Of a DNA stretch of 26,908 bases, positions 1 to 5,860 are shown piece by piece. The stretch's first letter is position 1; every line of letters begins with the position of its first letter. The translations under genes were made by a program, and so were the position numbers. This DNA comes from Oscillospiraceae bacterium. Its GTDB lineage: Bacteria; Bacillota; Clostridia; Oscillospirales; Ruminococcaceae. The notes under the pieces are model-generated. The model made no database searches. It worked only from the letters and a program-made list of their open reading frames with translations, and was not told the DNA's origin. The stretch covers positions 1 to 26,908 of the forward strand of contig SVMQ01000001.1 of assembly GCA_015067375.1 (NCBI GenBank), given 5' to 3'.

Positions 1-188
1 ACAATATGTATATCATGGAGGAGCTGCAGACCATCCTTGCGGTAGGTGCAGGCGCGACAACGAAGCTGGTTGACAGCGAGGGCGGCAGGATACTCCGACT
101 GGCAAATCATAAATTCCCATATGAGTATTTAGATAGATTTGATGATATCAAAAACAAAAAGGAAGAGATTTTTGGCTTTTTTGCTTAA
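1..188 (+). CDS. hemZ: Coproporphyrinogen III oxidase-like protein HemZ, C-terminal end (5' truncated by window)
   Basis: This is the last 62 codons of a gene that enters from the left edge; the reading frame begins at base 3 and ends at a TAA at 186-188. The visible tail starts NMYIMEELQTILAVGAGATT and ends near a conserved-looking stretch about a Tyr-Leu-Asp-Arg-Phe-Asp motif. The MEExQTILAVGAGAxTKLV pattern is typical of the C-terminus of HemZ, the radical-SAM protein related to oxygen-independent coproporphyrinogen dehydrogenase (haem synthesis or an anaerobic variant role). The catalytic CxxxCxxC half lies outside the window, so activity cannot be judged. No terminator hairpin is obvious before the next promoter at 215. 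Confidence 0.75.
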   Translation, partial: NMYIMEELQTILAVGAGATTKLVDSEGGRILRLANHKFPYEYLDRFDDIKNKKEEIFGFFA

Positions 189-214
189 ATCTTAATAGGT
201 AGTATCTATAACAG

Positions 215-243
215 TTGACAAACGTCGATTTTTGGTATATTAT
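215..243 (+). promoter_or_regulatory. Sigma-A promoter for the small membrane protein
   Basis: TTGACA at 215-220 and TATTAT at 238-243 are separated by 17 bp. The promoter lies 51 bp upstream of the ATG at 294, and a ribosome binding site AAGGAG sits at 280-285. Confidence 0.75.
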
Positions 244-293
244 TGTATCGAGCGGAGTTATAGCCGCGATCAATTTATTAAGGAGTATTTATC

Positions 294-557
294 ATGGACG
301 CATTAAAGAAGTTCTTCCCCCTGTCCTTTAACAAGGCAGGTTCTACAAACGATCTTGTTGTAGGTATTATCATTTATGTTGTAGTCAGCGTCGTAGCAGG
401 TCTCGTTATCGGATTTGCAGGCGTGCTTACAGGCTGGATCCCCCTGCTCGGCACTGTTATCGGCTGGGTACTGCGTGCGGTAGGCAGCCTGGTAGGACTT
501 TACTGCCTCGCAGGTATCGTTCTGCTCGTGCTGAAGTTCCTCAAGGTCATCGACTGA
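294..557 (+). CDS. Small two-helix membrane protein of unknown function
   Basis: This 87-residue protein begins MDALKKFFPLSF. It has two hydrophobic segments, about residues 22-45 and 58-82, separated by a short Gly/Pro-containing turn (TGWIPLLGTVIGW), and ends with a basic-acidic tail (KFLKVID). The start is fixed by AAGGAG eight bases upstream and by a consensus promoter at 215-243; a strong terminator follows at 578-606, so it is a single-gene unit. The abundant use of favoured codons (GTA, CTC, GGT) and the strong expression signals suggest high expression. It resembles the many short hypothetical membrane proteins of ruminococci, and I cannot assign a role. Confidence 0.8.
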   Translation: MDALKKFFPLSFNKAGSTNDLVVGIIIYVVVSVVAGLVIGFAGVLTGWIPLLGTVIGWVLRAVGSLVGLYCLAGIVLLVLKFLKVID

Positions 558-577
558 TATTATCGCAAGGAAAACGG

Positions 578-606
578 CGGCTTCGCCCTTTGCGAAGCCG
601 TTTTTT
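578..606 (+). terminator. Rho-independent terminator
   Basis: A perfect 9-bp stem, CGGCTTCGC (578-586) with GCGAAGCCG (592-600), has a 5-nt loop and is followed by six T (601-606). It ends the small membrane protein transcript. Confidence 0.9.
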
Positions 607-657
607 GCCGATAAAAAAAGAAATTTAAAATTTTTTAAAAAAATTTTAAAAAAGTGC

Positions 658-686
658 TTGACAAAGTGGAAACAACGTGATATAAT
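658..686 (+). promoter_or_regulatory. Perfect consensus promoter of the tRNA operon
   Basis: TTGACA (658-663), a 17-bp spacer and TATAAT (681-686) match the sigma-A consensus at all 12 positions. An A/T-rich stretch at 611-655 directly upstream could act as an UP element. The tRNA-Thr gene begins 38 bp after the -10 box. Confidence 0.9.
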
Positions 687-724
687 ATACTAGTCGTCAG
701 GGAACGACAAGAAAAAATAAATAA

Positions 725-800
725 GCTGGTGTAGCTCAGTTGGTAGAGCAGCTGATTTGTAATCAGCAGGTCGGGGGTTCGAGTCCGTCCACCAGCTCCA
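725..800 (+). tRNA. tRNA-Thr (anticodon TGT)
   Basis: A complete cloverleaf can be read. The acceptor stem GCTGGTG (725-731) pairs with CACCAGC (790-796), with discriminator T797 and an encoded CCA at 798-800. The D arm contains AGCTCAGTTGGTAGAGC. The anticodon stem GCTGA/TCAGC encloses loop TTTGTAA with anticodon TGT at 758-760, which reads ACA threonine codons. The T arm contains GGTTCGAGTCC. It is the first gene of a two-tRNA transcript. Confidence 0.95.
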
Positions 801-826
801 ATTTTTTCTTAACAACTAAATATCAT

Positions 827-911
827 GGGAGCGTTCCCGAGTGGCCAAAGGGGGCAGACTGTAAATCTGTTGCGTTTCGCTTCGGTGGTCCGAATCCACC
901 CGCTCCCACCA
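827..911 (+). tRNA. tRNA-Tyr (anticodon GTA)
   Basis: The acceptor stem GGGAGCG (827-833) pairs with CGCTCCC (901-907), discriminator A908, and CCA is encoded at 909-911. The anticodon loop CTGTAAA carries GTA at 861-863. A long variable arm (about 871-887, containing GCGTTTCGCTTC) is as expected for a class II bacterial tRNA-Tyr. It lies 26 bp after tRNA-Thr and is followed by a terminator. Confidence 0.95.
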
Positions 912-912
912 T

Positions 913-947
913 AAACGGATATCATTTCGGTGGTGTCCGTTTTTTTA
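913..947 (+). terminator. Terminator of the tRNA-Thr/tRNA-Tyr transcript
   Basis: AAACGGAT (913-920) pairs with GTCCGTTT (935-942), including one G-T pair, and the stem is followed by a run of T. It sits directly after the CCA of tRNA-Tyr. Confidence 0.8.
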
Positions 948-971
948 TTTTTGAATAAAAGATGTTTGTTC

Positions 972-1000
972 TTGTAAACAGCAATGAGAAATGGTATAAT
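972..1000 (+). promoter_or_regulatory. Promoter for the AT-rich orphan gene
   Basis: TTGTAA (972-977), a 17-bp spacer and TATAAT (995-1000), with TGG just before the -10. It lies inside the longest possible reading frame (from 962). This argues that the real coding start is downstream, at 1067. Confidence 0.6.
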
Positions 1001-1066
1001 TATAAAGATAAAACAAGCAAATACAAATTCAGAGTAAGAATAAACTTTTATAGTAGGATGATTATT

Positions 1067-1621
1067 ATGGGTAAGCAAATAAACTATTATATGGAATATG
1101 AAAGTTTTGTATGTATCGTAAAAAAAGCTATTGAATTGGGCTGTGAAATAATAAAAAGTGATAAAACAGGAGAAATAATCAGAGATTACTCTGTGAATAT
1201 AGTTACAAAAGAGGATAAAAGGTATTTTTTTCACATTCCGGAAGCTGGTGATGTTAAAATAAAAATAATAAATGGAAAAAGACATATTGATAATGGTTAT
1301 TCTGCAAGTGGAAGTACATTGATAGAAGCGGGGTATTCATTTATATCGCTAGAGGAGAAAAAAATAAGCAGTGCACGTTTATTTTGTATATCTGATTATT
1401 ATGATGATAAAGGTAATCTCGTAAAGCGACCGGAATGTGTTACAAAAATATATAACGCTTTAGCAAGATATGTCAAAATGATTTCTCCATATACAGAATT
1501 AACTGATACTGCAATAAGCACGAGGGAAGATAATTATTTACAGGAATTTGAGTATAAGCATAAAGAATATATAACAGATTATTGTTTAAAGTTAAGAGAA
1601 TCGGGATATAAATTAAGATAA
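1067..1621 (+). CDS. AT-rich orphan protein of unknown function
   Basis: This 184-residue protein begins MGKQINYYMEYESF. An upstream in-frame ATG at 962 is rejected because a promoter (972-1000) lies after it; the chosen ATG has AGGA about nine bases before it, which is a weak ribosome binding site. The protein is soluble, mixed alpha/beta in appearance and rich in Tyr, Lys and Ile, with no signal peptide or membrane helix. I do not recognise a family; size and style would fit the small immunity-type or polymorphic accessory proteins, but nothing proves it. The gene is strikingly AT-rich (AAA, ATA and TAT codons dominate) compared with the GC-richer genes around it, and it lies immediately downstream of a tRNA operon. 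Both facts suggest horizontal acquisition. Confidence 0.65.
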   Translation: MGKQINYYMEYESFVCIVKKAIELGCEIIKSDKTGEIIRDYSVNIVTKEDKRYFFHIPEAGDVKIKIINGKRHIDNGYSASGSTLIEAGYSFISLEEKKISSARLFCISDYYDDKGNLVKRPECVTKIYNALARYVKMISPYTELTDTAISTREDNYLQEFEYKHKEYITDYCLKLRESGYKLR

Positions 1622-1784
1622 ATAAACCGGTTGCTTTTCAATGCCATTTATTTTGAGCAATAGTGACAGCGTTCCACTGGACCTTATCCGAATGAGGTTC
1701 AGCGGAATTTCTTTGTTTATCCCGTGTTTTGAAAAAATCTATTGCACTCATGATAGACAACAAAAAGATCGCCTTGAAAAAGAC
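1622..1784. other. Intergenic stretch with no gene
   Basis: No convincing coding signal is visible. An imperfect long hairpin is present, with GTTCCACTGGACCT (about 1671-1684) facing AGGTTCAGCGGAAT (about 1695-1708) across a short loop, two mismatches and no T-tract. It is followed by a terminator-like hairpin (1763-1793) that begins the sequence duplicated near the cellulase. Confidence 0.5.
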
Positions 1785-1793
1785 GGTCTTTTT
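1763..1793 (+). terminator. Terminator-like hairpin upstream of the first cassette copy
   Basis: AAAAGATCG (1763-1771) pairs with CGGTCTTTT (1784-1792), including a T-G pair, and is followed by T. A stronger version of the same hairpin stands at the equivalent place before the cellulase (3457-3486). Confidence 0.6.
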
Positions 1794-1967
1794 GCTGTTG
1801 TGATATCCGAAAGATGCCGCGATGTTCGGTGTCTGACGCGGCGTTGACATTTCTTGTGTATTATAGTAAAATAAATACGGGTGATTAAAATGAAGAAAGC
1901 AATGGTCGTTGTGCTTGCAGTGATAGTCTGTGCGATGGTAGGTGTTCTGTATTATATAGGCGGTCGT
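1785..1967 (+). repeat. Direct repeat, copy A of the cellulase promoter/leader cassette
   Basis: This 183-bp segment matches 3478-3659 with about seven substitutions and one single-base indel by my alignment. It carries the terminator's right arm, a TTGACA-17-TAAAAT promoter and the first 26 codons of the cellulase. Similarity stops abruptly on the right, after GGCGGTCGT. Confidence 0.9.
1844..1872 (+). promoter_or_regulatory. Promoter, duplicated copy of the cellulase promoter
   Basis: TTGACA (1844-1849), a 17-bp spacer and TAAAAT (1867-1872). It would transcribe the truncated cellulase leader (1890-1985) and then the orphan gene starting at 2023. Confidence 0.7.
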
Positions 1968-1985
1968 GCAGCTTTTAACAGCTGA
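1890..1985 (+). pseudogene. Truncated N-terminal fragment of a GH5 cellulase paralogue (membrane leader only)
   Basis: This 31-codon frame starts MKKAMVVVLAVIVCAMVGVL. It matches the first 26 residues of the intact cellulase at 3582 with two visible changes in the hydrophobic core, then diverges after GGR to AAFNS and a TGA at 1983-1985. The catalytic domain is absent. It keeps the complete promoter and so may still be expressed as a short hydrophobic peptide and as the leader of the downstream orphan gene, whose ATG lies 38 bp on. The simplest reading is the stump of a second cellulase gene, or a duplicated promoter cassette, left by recombination. It could alternatively serve as a translated leader peptide. 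Confidence 0.75.
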
Positions 1986-2022
1986 CAGCAGCAAAAACCT
2001 TATAGATAAGCAGGAGGAGCGT

Positions 2023-3420
2023 ATGGGCAGATTTTCTACAACAGTTCACATTAAATACAATACCGATGCAGCAGGTTTTAAGAATCTGTTCCGCGAGATA
2101 ATGAAAAAGCGCGGATTTGTCCTTTGTGATCAGGACGAGGCGGTTTTGTCGTATGCTCTGGCTTCTGGCGCGAGTGGCTGGGTAACGCTGGCAAGTGAAG
2201 CTTACAGGGACGACCTTAAGATAGCACAGGGCGATCTGAAATATATCGCCAAAGAACTGCGTGCAAATTCGTTTTCCGTTGAGGTGGTGGACAGCGATTT
2301 TGCGGTCTTAACACTCAACAACGGCGATACGGTGATCGTCGGCGACGGCTCGTGTTATGGAATTGAAGCGCCCTCCCGAGGGGATCGTAAATATTGGGAG
2401 CCGCTGCTTGCTGATGGCATGACATGGCAACGATTCTCTGAAACCGCACAAAAGGACAGCGTTTTTGTCGAGGATACCTTATCCGAGTTTGCTGACATCA
2501 TAGGCGTTTCTCCCGAGTTGATCTGTGCCGATCCTTCGGAGCTTTCGGACAACGAAAATGCAGTTCAGCTTTATTTCAAAAAAGCTGAAGCTAAAGAAAA
2601 GGCTATGTCCTTGAACGCGGCATTCAAAAAGGTATTCGGAGAGGCTCTTGAACCGCTTGGATTTAAGTTGATCAAGAGTAAATATCCTTATTTTGTGAGG
2701 GTCGTGAGTGATGAGATAATCCATTATGTAACAGTAGCTAATGAAAGAGCGGACGGTAGAGGAGATAACGGTGTGAAATACAAATGCTTTAATGTGTTTT
2801 GCGGAGTATCTACTGTCTACAAAGGTGATATTGATTTTGAAGAAAATCCTACAAGGTTTCTTTCTAGTTTCATTAACAGTTTAAGCGAGATCTATACCAG
2901 GACTCATTGGTCTAACTTGGATATGAAGTATCGTGCGTCAATTATGCGGTTTTACTATAACCCGACAAGTACGCAATCATTGCTTGGGGTTTTAAGTCAA
3001 GCTCTTGTGGTCGCTTTAAAAGATGCTATACCAGTTATAGATCAAGCGGTTACGCTTGAAAAATGTATGGATTACTTTGAGTTGATGGAGCATCGCCTTA
3101 ATCCGCTTTTGGATGGAGGCGGTGAAGGTCTATTATGCACAAAGTTATTTTCCGCAGATGAATATGTCACATTTATGGATAAATATTGGGAACGTGAATT
3201 AGAAGATATAAAACGAAAGCTTTCCATAACATCTGACCCTAAAAGAATAGAATCTTTTGAAACGAGAATTAAATGTATTGCGAGTGAACGCGAGGAATGC
3301 AAGGAAAAGTGTTATAGACTTTTTACCGAACCTGAGCTTCAGGAAAAGGCTCCTGCCGAATTGGCACGCCGTAAGAAAGAAAACACGGAAAAGCTGAGGT
3401 CATACGGACTGGACATCTGA
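2023..3420 (+). CDS. Orphan two-part protein, C-terminal half possibly DUF4304-like
   Basis: This 465-residue protein begins MGRFSTTVHIKYNTDAAGF. The start is set by AGGAGG at 2012-2018, six bases before ATG 2023; an earlier ATG at 1966 overlaps the cellulase leader fragment and has no such site. The N-terminal part (about 1-180) contains VTLASEAYRDD and VEVVDSDFAVLTLNNGDT, a layout I associate with hypothetical proteins recurrent in ruminococci. A charged linker (about 180-200) leads to a second part starting LNAAFKKVFGEALEPLGFKL. This part resembles the start of DUF4304-type domains (tentative). The last 60 residues are highly charged and helical (a Lys/Glu-rich coiled-coil look). No signal peptide is seen. 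Base composition falls near 2560, at the junction of the two parts. Transcription probably starts from the duplicated cellulase promoter. Confidence 0.7.
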   Translation: MGRFSTTVHIKYNTDAAGFKNLFREIMKKRGFVLCDQDEAVLSYALASGASGWVTLASEAYRDDLKIAQGDLKYIAKELRANSFSVEVVDSDFAVLTLNNGDTVIVGDGSCYGIEAPSRGDRKYWEPLLADGMTWQRFSETAQKDSVFVEDTLSEFADIIGVSPELICADPSELSDNENAVQLYFKKAEAKEKAMSLNAAFKKVFGEALEPLGFKLIKSKYPYFVRVVSDEIIHYVTVANERADGRGDNGVKYKCFNVFCGVSTVYKGDIDFEENPTRFLSSFINSLSEIYTRTHWSNLDMKYRASIMRFYYNPTSTQSLLGVLSQALVVALKDAIPVIDQAVTLEKCMDYFELMEHRLNPLLDGGGEGLLCTKLFSADEYVTFMDKYWERELEDIKRKLSITSDPKRIESFETRIKCIASEREECKEKCYRLFTEPELQEKAPAELARRKKENTEKLRSYGLDI

Positions 3421-3456
3421 TGTGCAGGTCGCTGAAAATTGCTTCGCTCAGGCGAT

Positions 3457-3486
3457 AAAAGACCGTCCTTTTTGGGCGGTCTTTTT
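3457..3486 (+). terminator. Terminator after the orphan gene
   Basis: A 12-bp stem, AAAAGACCGTCC (3457-3468) with GGGCGGTCTTTT (3474-3485), has one T-G pair, a 5-nt T loop and a T-tail. It separates the orphan gene from the cellulase promoter 50 bp on. Confidence 0.85.
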
Positions 3487-3659
3487 GCTGTTGTGATATC
3501 CGAAAGATGCCGCGAGGTTCGGTATCTGAAGCGGCGTTGACATTTTTTGTGTATTATAGTAAAATAAATACGGGTGATAAAATGAAGAAAGCAATGGTCG
3601 TTGTGATAGCAGTGACAGTCTGTGCGATGGTAGGTGTTCTGTATTATATAGGCGGTCGT
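3478..3659 (+). repeat. Direct repeat, copy B of the cellulase promoter/leader cassette
   Basis: This 182-bp copy matches 1785-1967 at about 96% and joins continuously to the intact cellulase. It is therefore likely to be the original arrangement. The two copies bracket the orphan gene of 2023-3420. Confidence 0.9.
3537..3565 (+). promoter_or_regulatory. Cellulase promoter
   Basis: TTGACA (3537-3542), a 17-bp spacer and TAAAAT (3560-3565), 16 bp before the ATG at 3582. The very short leader leaves room only for the weak GGGTGAT ribosome binding site at 3572-3578. Confidence 0.75.
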
Positions 3660-4706
3660 CAGCGTTTTGAATCAGCACAGGACGCCGCTGACAGCATCAC
3701 GGCAGGCTGGAATCTCGGCAACACGCTGGAAAGCAACGGCGAGTGGATAGGTCTGTACACAGACGGCACACCTGAGGATTACGAAACTGCATGGGGCAAT
3801 GCGGTGACTACGCCTGAGCTTATTGCGGCGGTCAGGGCGGCAGGCTTCAATGCGGTGCGCGTGCCTGTGACATGGCACGAACACATGGACGAGCAAGGCA
3901 ATATCGACGCCGAGTGGCTCGATCGGGTGCAGCAGGTGGTCGATCACGTTATCGCGCAGGATATGTATTGCGTTATCAATGTGCATCACGACGCAGGCGG
4001 CGGCTGGATAAGGGCAACACCCGAAAGTTACGGGCAGGATTCCGCACTGGTGGAAGCGCTGTGGCGAAATATCGCGGAGCATTTCAAAGATTACGGCGAA
4101 AAGCTGATATTCGAGGGCTTCAATGAGATGCTGGACAAGGATGGACACTGGGGCGGTGCTGGCAGTCCCGAGGAATACAAGGCGCACAATGACTACAATC
4201 AGCTTTTTGTTGATACGGTAAGGGCGACAGGCGGCAACAATGCGCGCCGCAATCTTATGGTGCAGGTGTATTCGGGCGTGTGCGGCGAGGGCGCGTTTGA
4301 GAATTTCGTGCTTCCGAATGACAGTGCGGAGGGACATCTGATGATACAGGTACACTGCTATGACCCACAGCCGTTTACATGGACCTCGGTGGATTACACC
4401 GAGCCTACCGATGAGTGGGGGAGCGATGACGAAAGAGCGCATATCGCGCAGGTGTTTGAGAGATTATCCGAGCTTTCAGAGGAGCATGGCGTGCCTGTGC
4501 TAGTAGGCGAGTGCGGCGCGGATCATAAAGATAATGAGGAAACGCGCAAGGCTTATGTGGAGCATTTTTTCGGCTGTGCAAAAGAGAACGGGATAAAGTG
4601 CTTCTGGTGGGATACGGGTGCAATGGCGCTGTTTGACCGCGAAGCCTGTGCGGAGAAGTATCCTGAAATCATAGATATTATCATGAAGTCCTGCGGCTCT
4701 CTCTGA
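3582..4706 (+). CDS. Membrane-anchored endo-1,4-beta-glucanase, glycoside hydrolase family 5 (probably subfamily 4)
   Basis: This 374-residue enzyme hydrolyses internal beta-1,4 bonds of cellulose or related glucans outside the cell. Residues 1-25 form an uncleaved-looking signal anchor (MKKAMVVVIAVTVCAMVGVL) without an obvious cleavage site. The catalytic barrel then shows the GH5 landmarks: AGWNLGNTLE (41-50), AVRVPVTWHEH with Arg93 (91-101), VINVHHD (131-137), FEGFNEM with the acid/base Glu182, HCY (258-260), and VLVGECG with the nucleophile Glu310, then FWWD (341-344). The WGNAVTTPELIAAVRAAGFN stretch is typical of GH5_4. There is no carbohydrate-binding module or dockerin, so it probably acts tethered to the membrane. 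It has its own promoter, part of a 182-bp cassette duplicated upstream. The ATG at 3582 is chosen because the longer frame would begin upstream of the promoter. Confidence 0.93.
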   Translation: MKKAMVVVIAVTVCAMVGVLYYIGGRQRFESAQDAADSITAGWNLGNTLESNGEWIGLYTDGTPEDYETAWGNAVTTPELIAAVRAAGFNAVRVPVTWHEHMDEQGNIDAEWLDRVQQVVDHVIAQDMYCVINVHHDAGGGWIRATPESYGQDSALVEALWRNIAEHFKDYGEKLIFEGFNEMLDKDGHWGGAGSPEEYKAHNDYNQLFVDTVRATGGNNARRNLMVQVYSGVCGEGAFENFVLPNDSAEGHLMIQVHCYDPQPFTWTSVDYTEPTDEWGSDDERAHIAQVFERLSELSEEHGVPVLVGECGADHKDNEETRKAYVEHFFGCAKENGIKCFWWDTGAMALFDREACAEKYPEIIDIIMKSCGSL

Positions 4707-4722
4707 CTGATAACATAATATA

Positions 4723-4751
4723 AAGGGCAGCTGTATGGCTGCCCTTCGTGT
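4723..4751. terminator. Hairpin between convergent genes, possible terminator
   Basis: A perfect 9-bp stem, AAGGGCAGC (4723-4731) with GCTGCCCTT (4738-4746), lies 16 bp after the cellulase stop, with a poor T-tract (CGTGTTTT) on the plus side. The convergent sortase-like gene ends at 4802, so the hairpin may serve both directions weakly. Confidence 0.55.
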
Positions 4752-4801
4752 TTTGATAGATATACTGTCAATAACGCTGTATCACTTGAATTCTGGCGTC
4801 T

Positions 4802-5554
4802 TTATCCGAGGTAGTCGTCAAGACCCTCTACGAGTGAGGTGTCCCATGTTCTTCCGCTCCACCGGTTGCCGTAAGCTTCGTAGTATGCGTCAAAGTACTT
4901 TATGCTGTCCTTGCGCACTATTTTGTCGATATCCACTGTGGGGGCTTCGTCGGGGCGTACCTTTCTTGCGACGATGACCAGCCTCATATCGTTGAAGCCC
5001 GTGGACTCGTCAAAGGTGGAGAGCGTCAGCAGTTCGTCGCCGTACTTTATATCAACGCCTGTTTCATAAAGGCTTCTGTCCATGCATTCTACGATGTAGT
5101 CGTAGAAATCCGCGCTGTCTGCAAAGTTGATGCTGTTGCTGTAATCGAACACCTCGCCGTACTCGTCCGTGGTGTTGACAAGGAACACCGAGAATATCTT
5201 GTACTTGTTGTCGTTGTACAGCGTGTTGAAGTCGATGACGGGTGACATCTTTAGAACGTCGAGCTGCTTGTAGTTACTGAGCGCCGCGAACGGATACTCA
5301 TACAGCATATTGTGACCGTAGAGTATGGTGTTGTCGGGCATTTCGTCAGCGCCTATCTTTCCCTGATAGTCCGCAAAGATGTTGCCTGCAAACAGGTAGT
5401 TCCTGCCGAAATCGTGATGCAGGTAGAATTCTGCTGCAAGCTGCGGATCTTTCATTATCTGTTCGCAATATTCACAGTAGCCGTATGCTGTGTAGGTGTT
5501 GCAGTGCATGAATCTTTCCGCGAGATATGGATCGTTCTCGATCTGCAGGCACAT
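4802..5554 (-). CDS. Class B sortase-like protein lacking the catalytic cysteine
   Basis: This 250-residue product matches class B sortases over its C-terminal 200 residues: a YLHHDF...AGNIFADY segment (44-63), TILYGHNM with the catalytic His81 and the LTLST motif (177-180) before the last strand with Arg191 (RLVIVARKV). Sortases cleave a sorting signal with a Cys directly after LST. Here that residue is Phe181 (TTT, plus-strand 5012-5014), so transpeptidase activity is not expected. The N-terminus lacks the usual membrane helix and shows a tandem pair of CxxC modules, CDMCLQIENDP (the first Cys just upstream of the ATG) and CEYCEQIMKDP, 28 residues apart. A strong ribosome binding site lies further upstream, before a separate short frame (5574-5624), so the gene is probably frameshifted. 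It may be a decaying sortase or a non-catalytic relative. Confidence 0.65.
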   Translation of the reverse strand: MCLQIENDPYLAERFMHCNTYTAYGYCEYCEQIMKDPQLAAEFYLHHDFGRNYLFAGNIFADYQGKIGADEMPDNTILYGHNMLYEYPFAALSNYKQLDVLKMSPVIDFNTLYNDNKYKIFSVFLVNTTDEYGEVFDYSNSINFADSADFYDYIVECMDRSLYETGVDIKYGDELLTLSTFDESTGFNDMRLVIVARKVRPDEAPTVDIDKIVRKDSIKYFDAYYEAYGNRWSGRTWDTSLVEGLDDYLG

Positions 5555-5573
5555 ATCGCAGGTGCCGTTTGTT

Positions 5574-5624
5574 TTAAATCTGCTGCAGCGCTATGCCGCG
5601 CGTCAGTTTGGTCTTATAGGTCAT
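5574..5624 (-). pseudogene. Disconnected first 16 codons of the sortase-like gene
   Basis: AAAGGAGGAG (minus strand, 5640-5631) precedes an ATG at 5624-5622 that reads MTYKTKLTRGIALQQI and stops at TAA (5576-5574). A +1 shift at the ATT-TAA junction would continue as KTNGTCDM directly into the sortase-like frame. This includes the first Cys of the first CxxC module, so the two frames were probably once one gene. It is either a frameshift mutation or, less likely, a programmed +1 site (ATT slipping to TTT before TAA, comparable in layout to prfB). No membrane helix is encoded here either. Confidence 0.5.
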
Positions 5625-5666
5625 GGCGACCTCCTCCTTTTAGTGTGAGTTGATAACTACATTAAT

Positions 5667-5784
5667 AACATATCCGCAGAGCGCAAGCTCAGCGTTTGCG
5701 AAGCAACGAAGCCGCGAATGCGGCAGGTCAGCCGTTCAATAAAAACAGCGCAAATGCGAAGCAATTGAAACAAGCTGTTTTATT
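5667..5784. repeat. Hairpin-rich intergenic repeat, unit 1
   Basis: The unit opens with AACATATCC (5667-5675) and contains serial short hairpins: GAGC-GCAA-GCTC (5679-5690), TTGC-GAA-GCAA (5696-5706) and GCCGC-GAAT-GCGGC (5711-5724). It ends with AATAAAAACAGC (5738-5749) facing GCTGTTTTATT (5774-5784) around an inner TGC-GAA-GCA hairpin. Most of it recurs almost identically at 5923-6029. The right partner of AACATATCC is missing, as if a module had been exchanged. Confidence 0.75.
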
Positions 5785-5786
5785 AT

Positions 5787-5858
5787 AACATATCCGCAGA
5801 GCGAACGCTCTGCGAAACGGCGTCAGCCGTAGTCTGCATAGCAGACAAGGGATATGTT
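5787..5858. repeat. 72-nt perfect cloverleaf-forming element
   Basis: The terminal inverted repeat AACATATCC (5787-5795) and GGATATGTT (5850-5858) encloses three perfect hairpins. They are GCAGAGC-GAAC-GCTCTGC (5796-5813), ACGGC-GTCA-GCCGT (5817-5830) and GTCTGC-ATA-GCAGAC (5832-5846), with only seven unpaired junction bases in total (GAA, A and AAG). This is a four-way junction of tRNA size, but it has no T-loop, D-loop or anticodon features. Because the sequence is nearly self-complementary, either strand could form it, as DNA cruciform or RNA. No protein is encoded. Function unknown. Confidence 0.75.
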
Positions 5859-5860
5859 TC

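Noticed and set aside
740..958. Open frame across the two tRNA genes
   Set aside because: It overlaps both tRNAs completely and has no ribosome binding site; it is a chance frame.
1638..3678. Two minus-strand frames (1638-1994 and 3448-3678) that encode a similar peptide
   Set aside because: The similarity is only the reverse strand of the duplicated cellulase promoter cassette; no starts with ribosome binding sites.
5787..5858. tRNA-like gene
   Set aside because: Cloverleaf shape only; there is no T-arm consensus, D-arm consensus, anticodon loop or CCA.
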